Part shown: one piece after another, positions 18,444 to 26,576 of the stretch
Layout: each line of letters begins with the position of its first letter
How positions within the stretch are numbered: the first letter of the stretch is position 1
Assembly (NCBI GenBank): GCA_963516675.1
Contig: CAUQBH010000010.1
Coordinates: 1-64,000, forward strand
DNA length: 64,000 bases
Reading direction: 5' to 3'
From: JABCPE02 sp963516675
GTDB taxonomy: Bacteria; Bacteroidota; Bacteroidia; Flavobacteriales; Weeksellaceae
Notes under the pieces: generated by a model
Database searches by the model: none
Told to the model about the DNA's origin: nothing
The model's input: the letters and a program-made list of their open reading frames with translations, nothing else
Made by a program: the position numbers and the translations under genes

Positions 18444-18719
18444 TTAGTTATTGAGAAATGTATCTACATCATTTTTTCTGTATAATACTTTTTTCTTACC
18501 TACTTTTGTAGCAATGATTTTTCCTTTTCTTGTCCAATCCCAAAGACTTGTTTGTGAACACTGCAAGTAGTCACATACCTCTTTGCGTGTCATCAAGTCT
18601 TTGTTATTAGACTTTTTTCCCGAAACCGACTGGAACTTTTGTAGTTCTTCTCTGATGCCTGAAATTATCATCTCTGATAGTTGCTCAGGGCTTATTCGGA
18701 TTAACATATTTGTTTCCAT
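18444..18719 (-). CDS. excisionase-like helix-turn-helix protein
   Basis: About 91 residues from the ATG at 18719 (a start at 18746 would add nine residues). The C-terminal ~50 residues form a MerR/HTH_17-type winged helix: MTRKEVCDYLQCSQTSLWDW, RKGKIIATKVGKKKVLYRKNDV. Proteins like this in Bacteroidota elements act as excisionases or as regulators of excision genes. It lies between the Rep-like gene and the AbiE operon, all leftward, consistent with a mobility role. Confidence 0.75.
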   Translation of the reverse strand: METNMLIRISPEQLSEMIISGIREELQKFQSVSGKKSNNKDLMTRKEVCDYLQCSQTSLWDWTRKGKIIATKVGKKKVLYRKNDVDTFLNN

Positions 18720-18791
18720 AATTATGATATTAAAATTATGAAGCAAATATATTGGCTTCTTTATTCGGCGAAAATTCGGATTTATTCTAAT

Positions 18792-19718
18792 TTATTCGGG
18801 TGAAGAAGAGATGTATAATTGAATAAATTTTTCTATATGGTTTGAATAGTTATTAGAATTAGAAATGTTTGTGAGATTCATAGTTTTATTAAATCTCTCA
18901 TTGAGATATTGGATGTATTCTTTTTGTTTTAAATGACTTTTTAATATATGATTCTTACAATTACTATTTCTAAAAATACCACCAATCACAGCCCCAAAAC
19001 CTCGTTCTCCATTACTTACATTAAACTCTTCTAACATAGAATAAAACCAATCTTCTGCTTCTTGATTTCTAAAAATTTCACTTTTATATGAGGCTGATGG
19101 TTCTATTTTTGAGGTTGTAATATTTCCTACAACTTCTTCTCTTCTATCAAGAAGTTTAGGAAAAATATTTAAAATTTCATCTTTGACTCTTATATAAACA
19201 GGTTGAGCAATACTATCAAAAAATTGAGAAGCAACGAACTTATAAATTTCATTTTTTCTATTCCATCTTGCATTTGTATTTACTACACTTTCCAAAAAAA
19301 AATAAGACTCCTCTATTTTATGAAACAGTTGTTTACATAAAACCTTTGCTTTATGTTCTTCAATATCTCCTATAATGTCCAAAAGAGATCTAATAATTAA
19401 ATACTCAGTAGAAGCACTAAAACTATAACGATATTGATTAAAATAATGCTCCCATTCATCTTCATTAAATTCAAATTCATGATAATTTAGACTTGTATGA
19501 TAATTTTTATCATCTTTATTGGCTTCATATTCTTCTTTGCTTATTTCTTCTATATGTGATGTTCCTTCATGATCTAAACCATGATAAACCCAATAAATTC
19601 TTTTTACTTTTTCTTCTCCAGCAGGTGAAGGGATAAATTCTCTAACCATTTCATCTAAGTCATATTCAGAAGAAATCAGCATATCTATATGATCTATTTT
19701 ATCCAGTAATGTCTGCAT
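18792..19718 (-). CDS. unknown third gene of the AbiE-type operon
   Basis: A 308-residue acidic protein that I do not recognise. It overlaps the AbiEii-like toxin gene by 20 bp, so the two are translationally coupled and probably act together. It has no signal peptide or membrane helix. The first ~110 residues are very acidic with many aromatic residues, the middle is helical, and a Gly-rich GFGAVIGGIF stretch lies near residue 245. The canonical AbiE system has two genes only, so this is an accessory factor, a second effector, or an unrelated passenger. Confidence 0.6.
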   Translation of the reverse strand: MQTLLDKIDHIDMLISSEYDLDEMVREFIPSPAGEEKVKRIYWVYHGLDHEGTSHIEEISKEEYEANKDDKNYHTSLNYHEFEFNEDEWEHYFNQYRYSFSASTEYLIIRSLLDIIGDIEEHKAKVLCKQLFHKIEESYFFLESVVNTNARWNRKNEIYKFVASQFFDSIAQPVYIRVKDEILNIFPKLLDRREEVVGNITTSKIEPSASYKSEIFRNQEAEDWFYSMLEEFNVSNGERGFGAVIGGIFRNSNCKNHILKSHLKQKEYIQYLNERFNKTMNLTNISNSNNYSNHIEKFIQLYISSSPE

Positions 19719-20670
19719 TCTCTATCCTTGTTTTTATTATTCGTAATGTATTCAAAATATCTTCTTCATTAGGTAAATCCCCATAAACCAAATGCTTAAA
19801 ATCATTATAATAAACATTTCTTAATTTCCCCCAAATATTCTCTAAATTTTTGAAAATCAATGCATTTTTCAATGGTTGAGAAAGCCAACTGTTATTGTTT
19901 TTATAGCTTAAAACATCATCTTTTCTTACTTTTTCCAGCATTTCAGGGAAATCACTGCTTTCAAAGAATGTTATGATTTCTTCGTTTTTCAATAATTGGT
20001 GTAAATCATAGATGTGTCTTATTTTACTTCTTAAATCTTGTATCGGATTTTCGGTATACGAGAAACGGACAAGACTCATGATTTTCTCACAAAAAGTGCG
20101 TTTAGGATTAAGAACCGAAACATCAAATGGCTCTAAACAGAATTCTTTTATCATTTCTTGCTGATGGTTTTGTTCCATCATTTCTGTAATAAAAGTCCTG
20201 ATTTGGCGTTTTTCATTTGGTTCAAAATACCCAAGCCAAGAAGCTTCTACAATAATAACATCTCTAATTTGTCCAAAACTGCCCTCAAAGTTTCGAGAAT
20301 AAGAATGTGCTGTTTTCCTATTCATTCCCATTTTTTGTGTCACTCCGCTGATTTGGATTTCAGGCAGAACCTCATTTACAACTTCAGATATTTTTTTGAT
20401 TTTATTCTTGAGCTGATTGGGAGTTTCTTCACTGGATTTTATTACAACAAGGTCTATGTCCTCTGAAAATCGTTCAATGACCTTATAGCATTTTGAAAGA
20501 GCAGTACCACCTTTGAAAATAGAATATTCAGCCACAGGACTGCTGAAAATCTGTTTCAAAGCATAACAAACCCAATAGTCTTTTTCTACATAAATATCTA
20601 ATATTCCCATTTGCTGAGCTGTAAATCTTACTGCTTCTTGGAATTGTTTTTTATCTTCGTGTAGTTTCAT
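19699..20670 (-). CDS. abiEii: AbiEii-type nucleotidyltransferase toxin
   Basis: A 323-residue protein of the AbiEii/DUF1814 family, toxin of a type IV toxin-antitoxin system that aborts phage infection; family members transfer nucleotides to tRNA. The nucleotidyltransferase signature is present: FKGGTALSKCYKVIERFSEDIDLVV (residues ~50-76, split here as FKGGTALSK ... SEDIDLVV), followed by the KxxxNxxK-like and EIxxxE regions further on. Its start overlaps the end of the antitoxin gene by 4 bp. Nothing suggests inactivation. Confidence 0.85.
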   Translation of the reverse strand: MKLHEDKKQFQEAVRFTAQQMGILDIYVEKDYWVCYALKQIFSSPVAEYSIFKGGTALSKCYKVIERFSEDIDLVVIKSSEETPNQLKNKIKKISEVVNEVLPEIQISGVTQKMGMNRKTAHSYSRNFEGSFGQIRDVIIVEASWLGYFEPNEKRQIRTFITEMMEQNHQQEMIKEFCLEPFDVSVLNPKRTFCEKIMSLVRFSYTENPIQDLRSKIRHIYDLHQLLKNEEIITFFESSDFPEMLEKVRKDDVLSYKNNNSWLSQPLKNALIFKNLENIWGKLRNVYYNDFKHLVYGDLPNEEDILNTLRIIKTRIENADITG

Positions 20671-21389
20671 TTGATGTTCCAGTTTTTGGCGTTAGGCAGA
20701 ATGTTTTCAATGCCCTGAATTTCGTATGTAGAGATAGGATTTAGCGAGGTTTTTAAATCATCTGTATCAATATTCATTTTTTCTAAAATCGCTCCTAAAA
20801 TCACTCTTGTTGATGCTGGGTATTTCATTGATAATCTTATCATTATTTTAAAATCTTTCTCTTGAAAGTCTTTGAAAATTTCTATTAGCCTGACAATGAC
20901 TTTTTCGGGTGTCGTATCAGGAATGTTTTTAATAAATCTTAATATATCAAGAAGCTGGAGGTAAGGTATATTTTCTTTATTAATCGTGTTTTTTTGCTGT
21001 ACCATAGAAATATTAAATATACCTCTTTTAAAAGGTGAACGGATATTGTTTTTCCCAATTTGAATACTATTACTAATCTGTGTCGTAAATCCTAATTCAT
21101 TGTAAATACTTAATCCTGTGAGGTAACCTATGGTTTTTCCATTGTCTACAAGCAGGTCTTTAACAATTTGATAATTATTGGGATTAAGTTTACCAAAGCG
21201 GGTAATCTCTGGTTTATAGAATTTTCCTTTGGAGAGTTTTTCTATTTTTCCAGATTTAGCCATTCGGTTTAAGGCTTTGATAATAGCCTCTTTATTCTGT
21301 TTTTCTTCGGTTAAAAAATCAGAATAGGTGAAAATATAACCTTTGGGCAGGTAATTTATTTTATCGTTTATGAACTGCGTAGTTGTCAA
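20667..21389 (-). CDS. abiEi: AbiEi-type antitoxin/transcriptional regulator
   Basis: A 240-residue protein with an N-terminal winged helix (SDFLTEEKQNKEAIIKALNR ... GKIEKLSKGKFYKP) and a C-terminal antitoxin region, as in AbiEi-like/DUF6088 proteins. In the family the protein represses its own operon and counteracts the AbiEii toxin. It is the first gene of a three-gene leftward operon. A perfect 9-bp inverted repeat lies in front of its promoter (21422-21449) and is a likely operator. Confidence 0.82.
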   Translation of the reverse strand: MTTTQFINDKINYLPKGYIFTYSDFLTEEKQNKEAIIKALNRMAKSGKIEKLSKGKFYKPEITRFGKLNPNNYQIVKDLLVDNGKTIGYLTGLSIYNELGFTTQISNSIQIGKNNIRSPFKRGIFNISMVQQKNTINKENIPYLQLLDILRFIKNIPDTTPEKVIVRLIEIFKDFQEKDFKIMIRLSMKYPASTRVILGAILEKMNIDTDDLKTSLNPISTYEIQGIENILPNAKNWNIK

Positions 21390-21407
21390 TGTCTTTATTT
21401 TATTCTA

Positions 21408-21449
21408 CAAAGATACGAAAAGTCCAGTTTATTACATAAAAAACTGGAC
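21408..21449 (-). promoter_or_regulatory. AbiE operon promoter and candidate operator
   Basis: On the minus strand TATCTTTG (21408-21415) matches the Bacteroidota -7 element 19 bp before the abiEi start. Immediately upstream, GTCCAGTTT (21422-21430) and AAACTGGAC (21441-21449) form a perfect inverted repeat with a 10-bp spacer, positioned over the -33 region. It could also serve as terminator of the integrase gene ending at 21456. Confidence 0.6.
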
Positions 21450-21455
21450 AAAATA

Positions 21456-22892
21456 TTAGGCGATATTCATTGTGTTGTTATTTTGTGTTTGTTCTTCTTG
21501 TTCTAATTTTTTACTCATTTCCTCTATTTTTTCTTGTAATGCTCGTATTTGTTCTGATTGTAGGTCATATTTTTGCAATTTCTCATTTCTTGATTTTATA
21601 CTTTCTTGTCTTAAGTGTTCATGTTCACTAGTTGGCTTGAAATAAGTTTTAAAAGTGTTTTCATTAGTATGTCCTGTATATTGCCAAATTTCTAGTAAAT
21701 CCCAACCTTCAATGTATCTGTTGGTACAGAAACTTCTTCTTGAATCGTGGAAGGCTATTTTTTCTGAAAAGCTTAATTCTTCAATGATAACACCTTTATT
21801 TGAGGGCTTTTCTATTGAAATTTTCTTGTCTTTGAAATAGGGAATTTCCTCAAAAACTTCTTTAAGGTAGTCGTTTGTTTTTTGATTAGAAATAGATATG
21901 GACTTAATATTGCCATTATATTTTTCTAGTATTTCTTCTGTGTATCCAAAGAAAGAAAAGCAAAGTGTTGTATATTTATCGTTTGTTGATACTTTTTCTG
22001 AAAGGATTGTTATTTTTCTGTTATCATAATCTATATGAGAGTTTTCTATCCTTGTTATATCACTAAATCTCAAAGAAGTGTGACAACCAAGTACAAATAA
22101 GTCTCTTATTTTTTCTAATCTTTTATTGTTGGATAAATTATATTGATAAAGTTCTGTTATATCTTTTTCTGTTAAAACAACATTAAAAGAAGGGGCTACT
22201 TTAGGTTTGAATTCTTCTTGTAGATAGCTTCTGTTATCAGTGTAGCCTTTTTCAAATGCTTTTCTTAGGACTTGAGACAGTCTTTTTATTCTTGTTTTAA
22301 GGGTATTAGAACTTAATTTTTTACGATTAATCAACCAAGATTGAAATTTTAAACATAGAACTTCATCAAATTTATCTATATCAATAAATGTATTAGTTTC
22401 CTTTGCGAACTCTTTTAAATCTTTATACATTACATTAAAAGAGGAAATATAGCTTTTGTGTTTGGGTTTTTGTCCAGAATCTATAGCGTTATTGTTTTTA
22501 AGATTAAGAATCTCCATAAATTCTTCAAAAATATCATCAAAAGATTTTTTGCCTTTTTTGACAACTTTGATATCTTTTCCTTCTTTTGCCGAATTTACAA
22601 TACTTTTTAGCTCTTCCTTTGTTGGAATTCTATTGTATTGTTCGTTAAATCTATTGTGGGTATCAATAATTGAAGCTCTAAATTTATCAAGTTTTAGATT
22701 TATTTCTTTTTTAGATGCTCCTGATGACACATATTGTTTGTTTTTGTCCCAATGAATAGTTGGAATTTTTATTCCTGTTGAAAAATCTATTTGGTAATCC
22801 TTAAAAGAGTATCTTCCTGCTATTCTTGAGGTTTCTAATTTAGGGTCTTTCAATCTAAAGCTAACGCTTCCTATCTCGTTGTTATACCGCAT
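21456..22892 (-). CDS. tyrosine recombinase/integrase of element 2
   Basis: A 478-residue integrase with Arm DNA-binding domain (about residues 1-110), SAM-like core-binding domain and catalytic domain. The catalytic boxes are HTSLRFSDI (Arg), HDSRRSFCTNRY (HxxR) and TGHTNENTFKTYF (His and nucleophilic Tyr). The C-terminal ~50 residues are a coiled coil. It lies 187 bp from the right attachment repeat, and an arm-type repeat (22943-22966) sits directly in front of the gene. A TATCTTTG promoter element on the minus strand is at 22918-22925. Confidence 0.93.
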   Translation of the reverse strand: MRYNNEIGSVSFRLKDPKLETSRIAGRYSFKDYQIDFSTGIKIPTIHWDKNKQYVSSGASKKEINLKLDKFRASIIDTHNRFNEQYNRIPTKEELKSIVNSAKEGKDIKVVKKGKKSFDDIFEEFMEILNLKNNNAIDSGQKPKHKSYISSFNVMYKDLKEFAKETNTFIDIDKFDEVLCLKFQSWLINRKKLSSNTLKTRIKRLSQVLRKAFEKGYTDNRSYLQEEFKPKVAPSFNVVLTEKDITELYQYNLSNNKRLEKIRDLFVLGCHTSLRFSDITRIENSHIDYDNRKITILSEKVSTNDKYTTLCFSFFGYTEEILEKYNGNIKSISISNQKTNDYLKEVFEEIPYFKDKKISIEKPSNKGVIIEELSFSEKIAFHDSRRSFCTNRYIEGWDLLEIWQYTGHTNENTFKTYFKPTSEHEHLRQESIKSRNEKLQKYDLQSEQIRALQEKIEEMSKKLEQEEQTQNNNTMNIA

Positions 22893-22942
22893 GATATGTG
22901 TGTTAAATTATCTTTTACAAAGATATAAAAAAAATATCAAAA

Positions 22943-22966
22943 TGGTCACGATTTTGGTCACGGTAA
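22943..22966 (+). repeat. arm-type direct repeat, right end of element 2
   Basis: Exact copy of 7847-7870, same orientation, again with two GGTCACG units 12 bp apart. It lies just upstream of the integrase promoter, so binding here could also autoregulate the integrase. Confidence 0.7.
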
Positions 22967-23078
22967 AAAATAAATCTTAATAAATTTAATTAAATTCAAA
23001 AATATTTAATTCGTTGATTTTTAATTATTTAATATTTGATTTAGTTTTAATGAAATCTATTTTTATACAAAGTTATAG

Positions 23079-23094
23079 TCCCTGTGGGTCTACA
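23079..23094 (+). repeat. attachment-site repeat, right copy
   Basis: Exact 16-bp copy of 7766-7781 at the junction of element 2 with conserved chromosome (purB starts 163 bp further on). It is followed within 7 bp by a strong terminator hairpin. Confidence 0.75.
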
Positions 23095-23100
23095 TTTAAA

Positions 23101-23129
23101 AACTCTCTGAATTTCAGAGAGTTTTTTGT
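23101..23129 (+). terminator. terminator after the right attachment repeat
   Basis: The perfect stem AACTCTCTGA / TCAGAGAGTT is followed by TTTTTGTTTT. This is probably the original terminator of the tRNA-type gene whose 3' end forms the attachment site. Confidence 0.8.
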
Positions 23130-23256
23130 TTTAAAGTAGTTTACTAAAATTTACTTTTTTTTGAGAAAGATAATGAATAAGTGTTTATAAATTTTAGCAG
23201 GGAAATGATTTTTTAATTCATCAAAAATCATTATTTTTGGCATCAAAATATAAACT

Positions 23257-24684
23257 ATGAATTCTTACAAAAATCCTCTTGAAGAGCGCTATTCCAGTGA
23301 GGAAATGCTTTATAATTTTTCACCTGAGAATAAGTTTCGCACTTGGAGACAGCTTTGGATTGCTCTTGCCGAAATCGAAAAAGATTTAGGTTTAGATATT
23401 TCTGATGAGCAGATAGCACAGCTGAAAGAACAAGCCCAAAATATAGACTTTGCTAAGGCAGCCGAATACGAAAAGAAATTCCGTCATGATGTGATGGCGC
23501 ATGTGCATACCTACGGAGATGCCGCTCCTTTGGCGAAGGGAATCATCCATCTTGGGGCTACTTCTGCGTTTGTGGGGGATAATACTGATTTGATTCAAAT
23601 TCGTGATGGGCTGCTCATCATCCGCAAACAGCTGGTGAATGTTATCAAAAAACTGTCTGATTTCGCACTGAAATATAAAGACCTTCCTACGCTTGGTTTT
23701 ACGCATTTTCAGCCAGCACAACTCACTACCGTAGGGAAGCGTGCTACACTTTGGCTGCAGTCTCTTCTTTTGGATTTTGAGGAATTAGAATTTTTCTTGG
23801 AAACCCTCAGATTTAGAGGCGTGAAAGGAACTACAGGAACGGCAGCCAGCTTTTTGGAGCTTTTCAGTGGAGATTATGCCAAGGTAAAACATTTGGATAA
23901 GGAGCTTTCCAGAAGATTTGGTTTTGAAAAAGTTTTTGGCGTTTCGGGGCAGACTTATGATAGAAAAATCGATGCAAAAGCTGCAACTTTGCTCTCGAAT
24001 ATCGCTCAGTCGGCACATAAATTTACCAATGACCTTCGCTTACTTCAGAATTTGAAAGAAATAGAAGAACCTTTTGAGAAAAGCCAAATCGGTTCTTCGG
24101 CGATGGCCTACAAGCGAAACCCAATGCGTTCCGAGAGAATAGGGGCTCTTGCTAAATTTGTGATGTCGGTTTCTTCGGGCTCTGTGATGGTGGCTTCTAC
24201 GCAGTGGTTTGAGCGTACGCTGGATGACTCTGCGAATAAGCGACTTACGATTCCTCAGGCGTTTTTAGCAGTGGATGCTATTTTGCTTATTTGGAATAAC
24301 ATCATGGATGGGCTTGTGGTCTATGAAAATCGTATCAGAAAGCACATTATGGAGGAGCTTCCGTTCATGGCTACCGAATACATCATCATGGAAGAGGTAA
24401 AAGCAGGTGGCGACCGACAGGAAATCCACGAAACTATCCGCCAGCACTCTATGGAGGCGAGTAAAAAAGTGAAAATGGAAGGAAAGGAAAACGACCTGAT
24501 AGAGCGCATTATGAACGATAATTCGCTGAAAATGGATAAGTCTAAAATCATGGAAGTCCTAGACCCGAAAAACTTCATCGGATTTGCACCGGTGCAGACA
24601 GAGGAATTCATCAAGAATGAAGTTCAGCCGATTTTGGATAAATACCAAGACCTTGTGGGGCTGAGCGTAGATTTGAAAGTTTAA
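23257..24684 (+). CDS. purB: adenylosuccinate lyase
   Basis: Catalyses two beta-eliminations in purine synthesis: SAICAR to AICAR, and adenylosuccinate to AMP, releasing fumarate each time. The fumarase/aspartase superfamily signature is intact (GSSAMAYKRNPMRSERI, about residues 285-301), and the upstream TSAFVGDN and HFQPAQ boxes are also present. At 475 residues it has the length of the longer PurB type. A TATTTTTG promoter element lies at 23232-23239. This is the first ordinary chromosomal gene right of element 2. Confidence 0.95.
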   Translation: MNSYKNPLEERYSSEEMLYNFSPENKFRTWRQLWIALAEIEKDLGLDISDEQIAQLKEQAQNIDFAKAAEYEKKFRHDVMAHVHTYGDAAPLAKGIIHLGATSAFVGDNTDLIQIRDGLLIIRKQLVNVIKKLSDFALKYKDLPTLGFTHFQPAQLTTVGKRATLWLQSLLLDFEELEFFLETLRFRGVKGTTGTAASFLELFSGDYAKVKHLDKELSRRFGFEKVFGVSGQTYDRKIDAKAATLLSNIAQSAHKFTNDLRLLQNLKEIEEPFEKSQIGSSAMAYKRNPMRSERIGALAKFVMSVSSGSVMVASTQWFERTLDDSANKRLTIPQAFLAVDAILLIWNNIMDGLVVYENRIRKHIMEELPFMATEYIIMEEVKAGGDRQEIHETIRQHSMEASKKVKMEGKENDLIERIMNDNSLKMDKSKIMEVLDPKNFIGFAPVQTEEFIKNEVQPILDKYQDLVGLSVDLKV

Positions 24685-24763
24685 GCTAAATAAAGATATT
24701 TCATTTACTAATTTTTTAATTAATGCCAATAGAATTTTTGTGTTTTTAAGTTCTATTTTATGA

Positions 24764-24800
24764 AAATTCCCTGCTGGTTTCGGCAGGGAATTTCTTTTTT
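24764..24800 (+). terminator. terminator after purB
   Basis: The 11-bp perfect stem AAATTCCCTGC / GCAGGGAATTT is followed by CTTTTTT. Confidence 0.85.
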
Positions 24801-24867
24801 AGCTCAAATTTTATTTTTAGAGAAAAGTGGTTTGGTTATCCGCTCGTGTTTTTCGCTAAATATATAG

Positions 24868-24875
24868 TATCTTTG
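24868..24875 (+). promoter_or_regulatory. mnmE promoter -7 element (TATCTTTG)
   Basis: A perfect TAnnTTTG match ending 5 bp before the mnmE start codon, so transcription should begin at or next to the ATG and the mRNA is probably leaderless. No convincing -33 TTG at the usual spacing is seen. Confidence 0.6.
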
Positions 24876-24880
24876 CCGTT

Positions 24881-26281
24881 ATGAATCAAGATACGATATG
24901 CGCCCTTGCGACTGCCGATGGGGTGGGAGCGATAGGCATCATCCGTGTTTCGGGGCAGGATGCTTTGGTGGTGGTCAATAGAATTTTTGAAGGAAAAAAC
25001 TTGGAAAAAGTGCCGACTCACACGGTGCATTATGGTTTTATAAAAGACCAAGAAGAAATAATAGATGAGGTGATGGTCTCTGTGTTCCATGCACCGAGGA
25101 CTTTCACGGTGGAAAATTCGGCGGAAATTTCTTTTCATGGTTCGCCGCATATTGCTAAAAAAATCTTGGAAGCTCTGCTGAAAAATGGCGCGAGAACTGC
25201 CAAAGCAGGAGAATTTACCATGAGAGCCTTTATGAATGGGCGTATAGACCTTTCTCAGGCGGAATCCATTGCTGACCTTATTGCTTCCGAGAATGAGGCT
25301 TCGCGAAAGGCTGCCCTTGAGCAGCTGAAAGGCGGAATTTCCAAGGAAATAGCCGTTCTGAGAGGAGATTTGCTGAATTTTACTTCGCTTATCGAACTGG
25401 AACTTGATTTTGCTGAAGAAGATGTGGAATTTGCTGACCGCTCGGCGCTGATGGGACTTATTGCTAATCTTAAATCCAAATTGGGTAGTCTTATTGATAG
25501 TTTTCAGTACGGAAATGCAGTGAAAAACGGCATCAATGTGGCGATAATCGGAAAACCTAATGCAGGGAAATCCACTCTGCTGAACGCCCTTTTGAAAGAG
25601 GAAAGGGCAATAGTGAGCGATATAGCAGGGACTACCCGTGACACGATAGAGGAGGTTCTGCATATAAAAGGCACGGCGTTCCGTTTCATCGACACGGCAG
25701 GAATCCGCGAAACTTCCGACACGATAGAGGAAATAGGCGTGAAGAAAGCCAAAGAAAAAATAGCATCGGCAAAGGTGTTGCTTTATCTTTATGATGAGCA
25801 GGACAGCAGCGCGGAAGAAATCATTAGCTTTATAAAAGAATTCTACCGCCCAGACCTGAAAGTGATGCTTCTTCATAATAAAATAGACCAAAACAAGGGT
25901 GTTTCTACTGAAAATCTTTCAGAAATAGACCAAGCGCTGAAACGAGAACTTGTCCCTGATTATACGGATACTATTCTGGGGATTTCGGCTCGGGAAAATA
26001 TCAATATAGAACTACTCAAAGCGGAATTGTCCAGTTTTGTGGAAACTCTGAAAGGCAGCGAAAATGCAGTAGTAATTACCAATCAGCGCCACTATGAAGC
26101 CCTTAGAAAATCGTTGGATTCCGTGGAAAGAGTAGAAGAAGCGGTGGTTTCGGGTATTCATACGGAACTTCTGGCGTATGAACTGCGCACGGCTCTGGAA
26201 CACCTTGGGGAAATCTCTGGGGAATTTACCAATGATGAGGTTTTAGGAAATATTTTTAGTAAGTTCTGTATCGGAAAATAA
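24881..26281 (+). CDS. mnmE: tRNA uridine-5-carboxymethylaminomethyl modification GTPase
   Basis: With MnmG it makes the (c)mnm5 modification of the wobble uridine in several tRNAs. The N-terminal tetrahydrofolate-binding domain covers about residues 1-120, and a helical domain with an inserted G domain follows. G motifs: GKPNAGKST (about 227), DIAGTTRD, DTAG and NKID. The C-terminal catalytic cysteine signature FCIGK closes the protein. Length 466 is normal. The 3' end of mnmE is a classic integration site in other bacteria, and possible relics of an element lie just downstream (26375). Confidence 0.96.
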   Translation: MNQDTICALATADGVGAIGIIRVSGQDALVVVNRIFEGKNLEKVPTHTVHYGFIKDQEEIIDEVMVSVFHAPRTFTVENSAEISFHGSPHIAKKILEALLKNGARTAKAGEFTMRAFMNGRIDLSQAESIADLIASENEASRKAALEQLKGGISKEIAVLRGDLLNFTSLIELELDFAEEDVEFADRSALMGLIANLKSKLGSLIDSFQYGNAVKNGINVAIIGKPNAGKSTLLNALLKEERAIVSDIAGTTRDTIEEVLHIKGTAFRFIDTAGIRETSDTIEEIGVKKAKEKIASAKVLLYLYDEQDSSAEEIISFIKEFYRPDLKVMLLHNKIDQNKGVSTENLSEIDQALKRELVPDYTDTILGISARENINIELLKAELSSFVETLKGSENAVVITNQRHYEALRKSLDSVERVEEAVVSGIHTELLAYELRTALEHLGEISGEFTNDEVLGNIFSKFCIGK

Positions 26282-26576
26282 ATATAGTTTTCTTTGGTTT
26301 CCTTTAGTTTCTTTTGTTTGATTTTCAGTAAATTATGATTATTTTATTTTCGTATGTATGACTTTGTTTATATATTTGTACACCTTTTGTACACCTTGAA
26401 ACCAAAAGATGTACAGGAGGTGTGCAATTTTATATGCGTATGAAAACATCATTATATTAATTAAAAAAAACAGAAAATTAGTTTTTTATAAAATATTATC
26501 ATGTTTCAGAAATTAGTGAAAAAGTGTATATTTAAGGTTTCAAAAAACAATAATTTCTAGCCAAACATAAAGCATT
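26282..26576. other. intergenic region after mnmE with possible element relics
   Basis: No gene is visible. It contains the paired TTTGTACACCTT units at 26375-26397 and, ~15 bp further on, the related GTACAGGAGGTGTGC stretch. The rest is AT-rich. Confidence 0.45.
26375..26397 (+). repeat. two overlapping TTTGTACACCTT units, arm-site-like
   Basis: Two identical 12-mers start 11 bp apart (26375 and 26386). The arrangement resembles the paired GGTCACG units in front of the integrase of element 2. No integrase remains nearby. Confidence 0.4.

Larger units (their letters stand above)
7766..23094. mobile_element. integrative element 2 (restriction system, AbiE operon, integrase)
   Basis: A 15.3-kb segment between exact 16-bp repeats. 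A second repeat containing two GGTCACG units occurs just inside both ends (7847-7870 and 22943-22966), as arm-type integrase sites would. The integrase at 21456-22892 lies at the right end. It carries a Rep-like protein and an excisionase-like protein but no conjugation genes, so it would be mobilisable or carried by another element rather than self-transmissible. Confidence 0.8.

Noticed and set aside
24836..25891. 351-codon leftward open frame opposite mnmE
   Set aside because: It is fully antisense to an intact, motif-complete mnmE and has a Phe/Ser/His/Arg-rich shadow composition.
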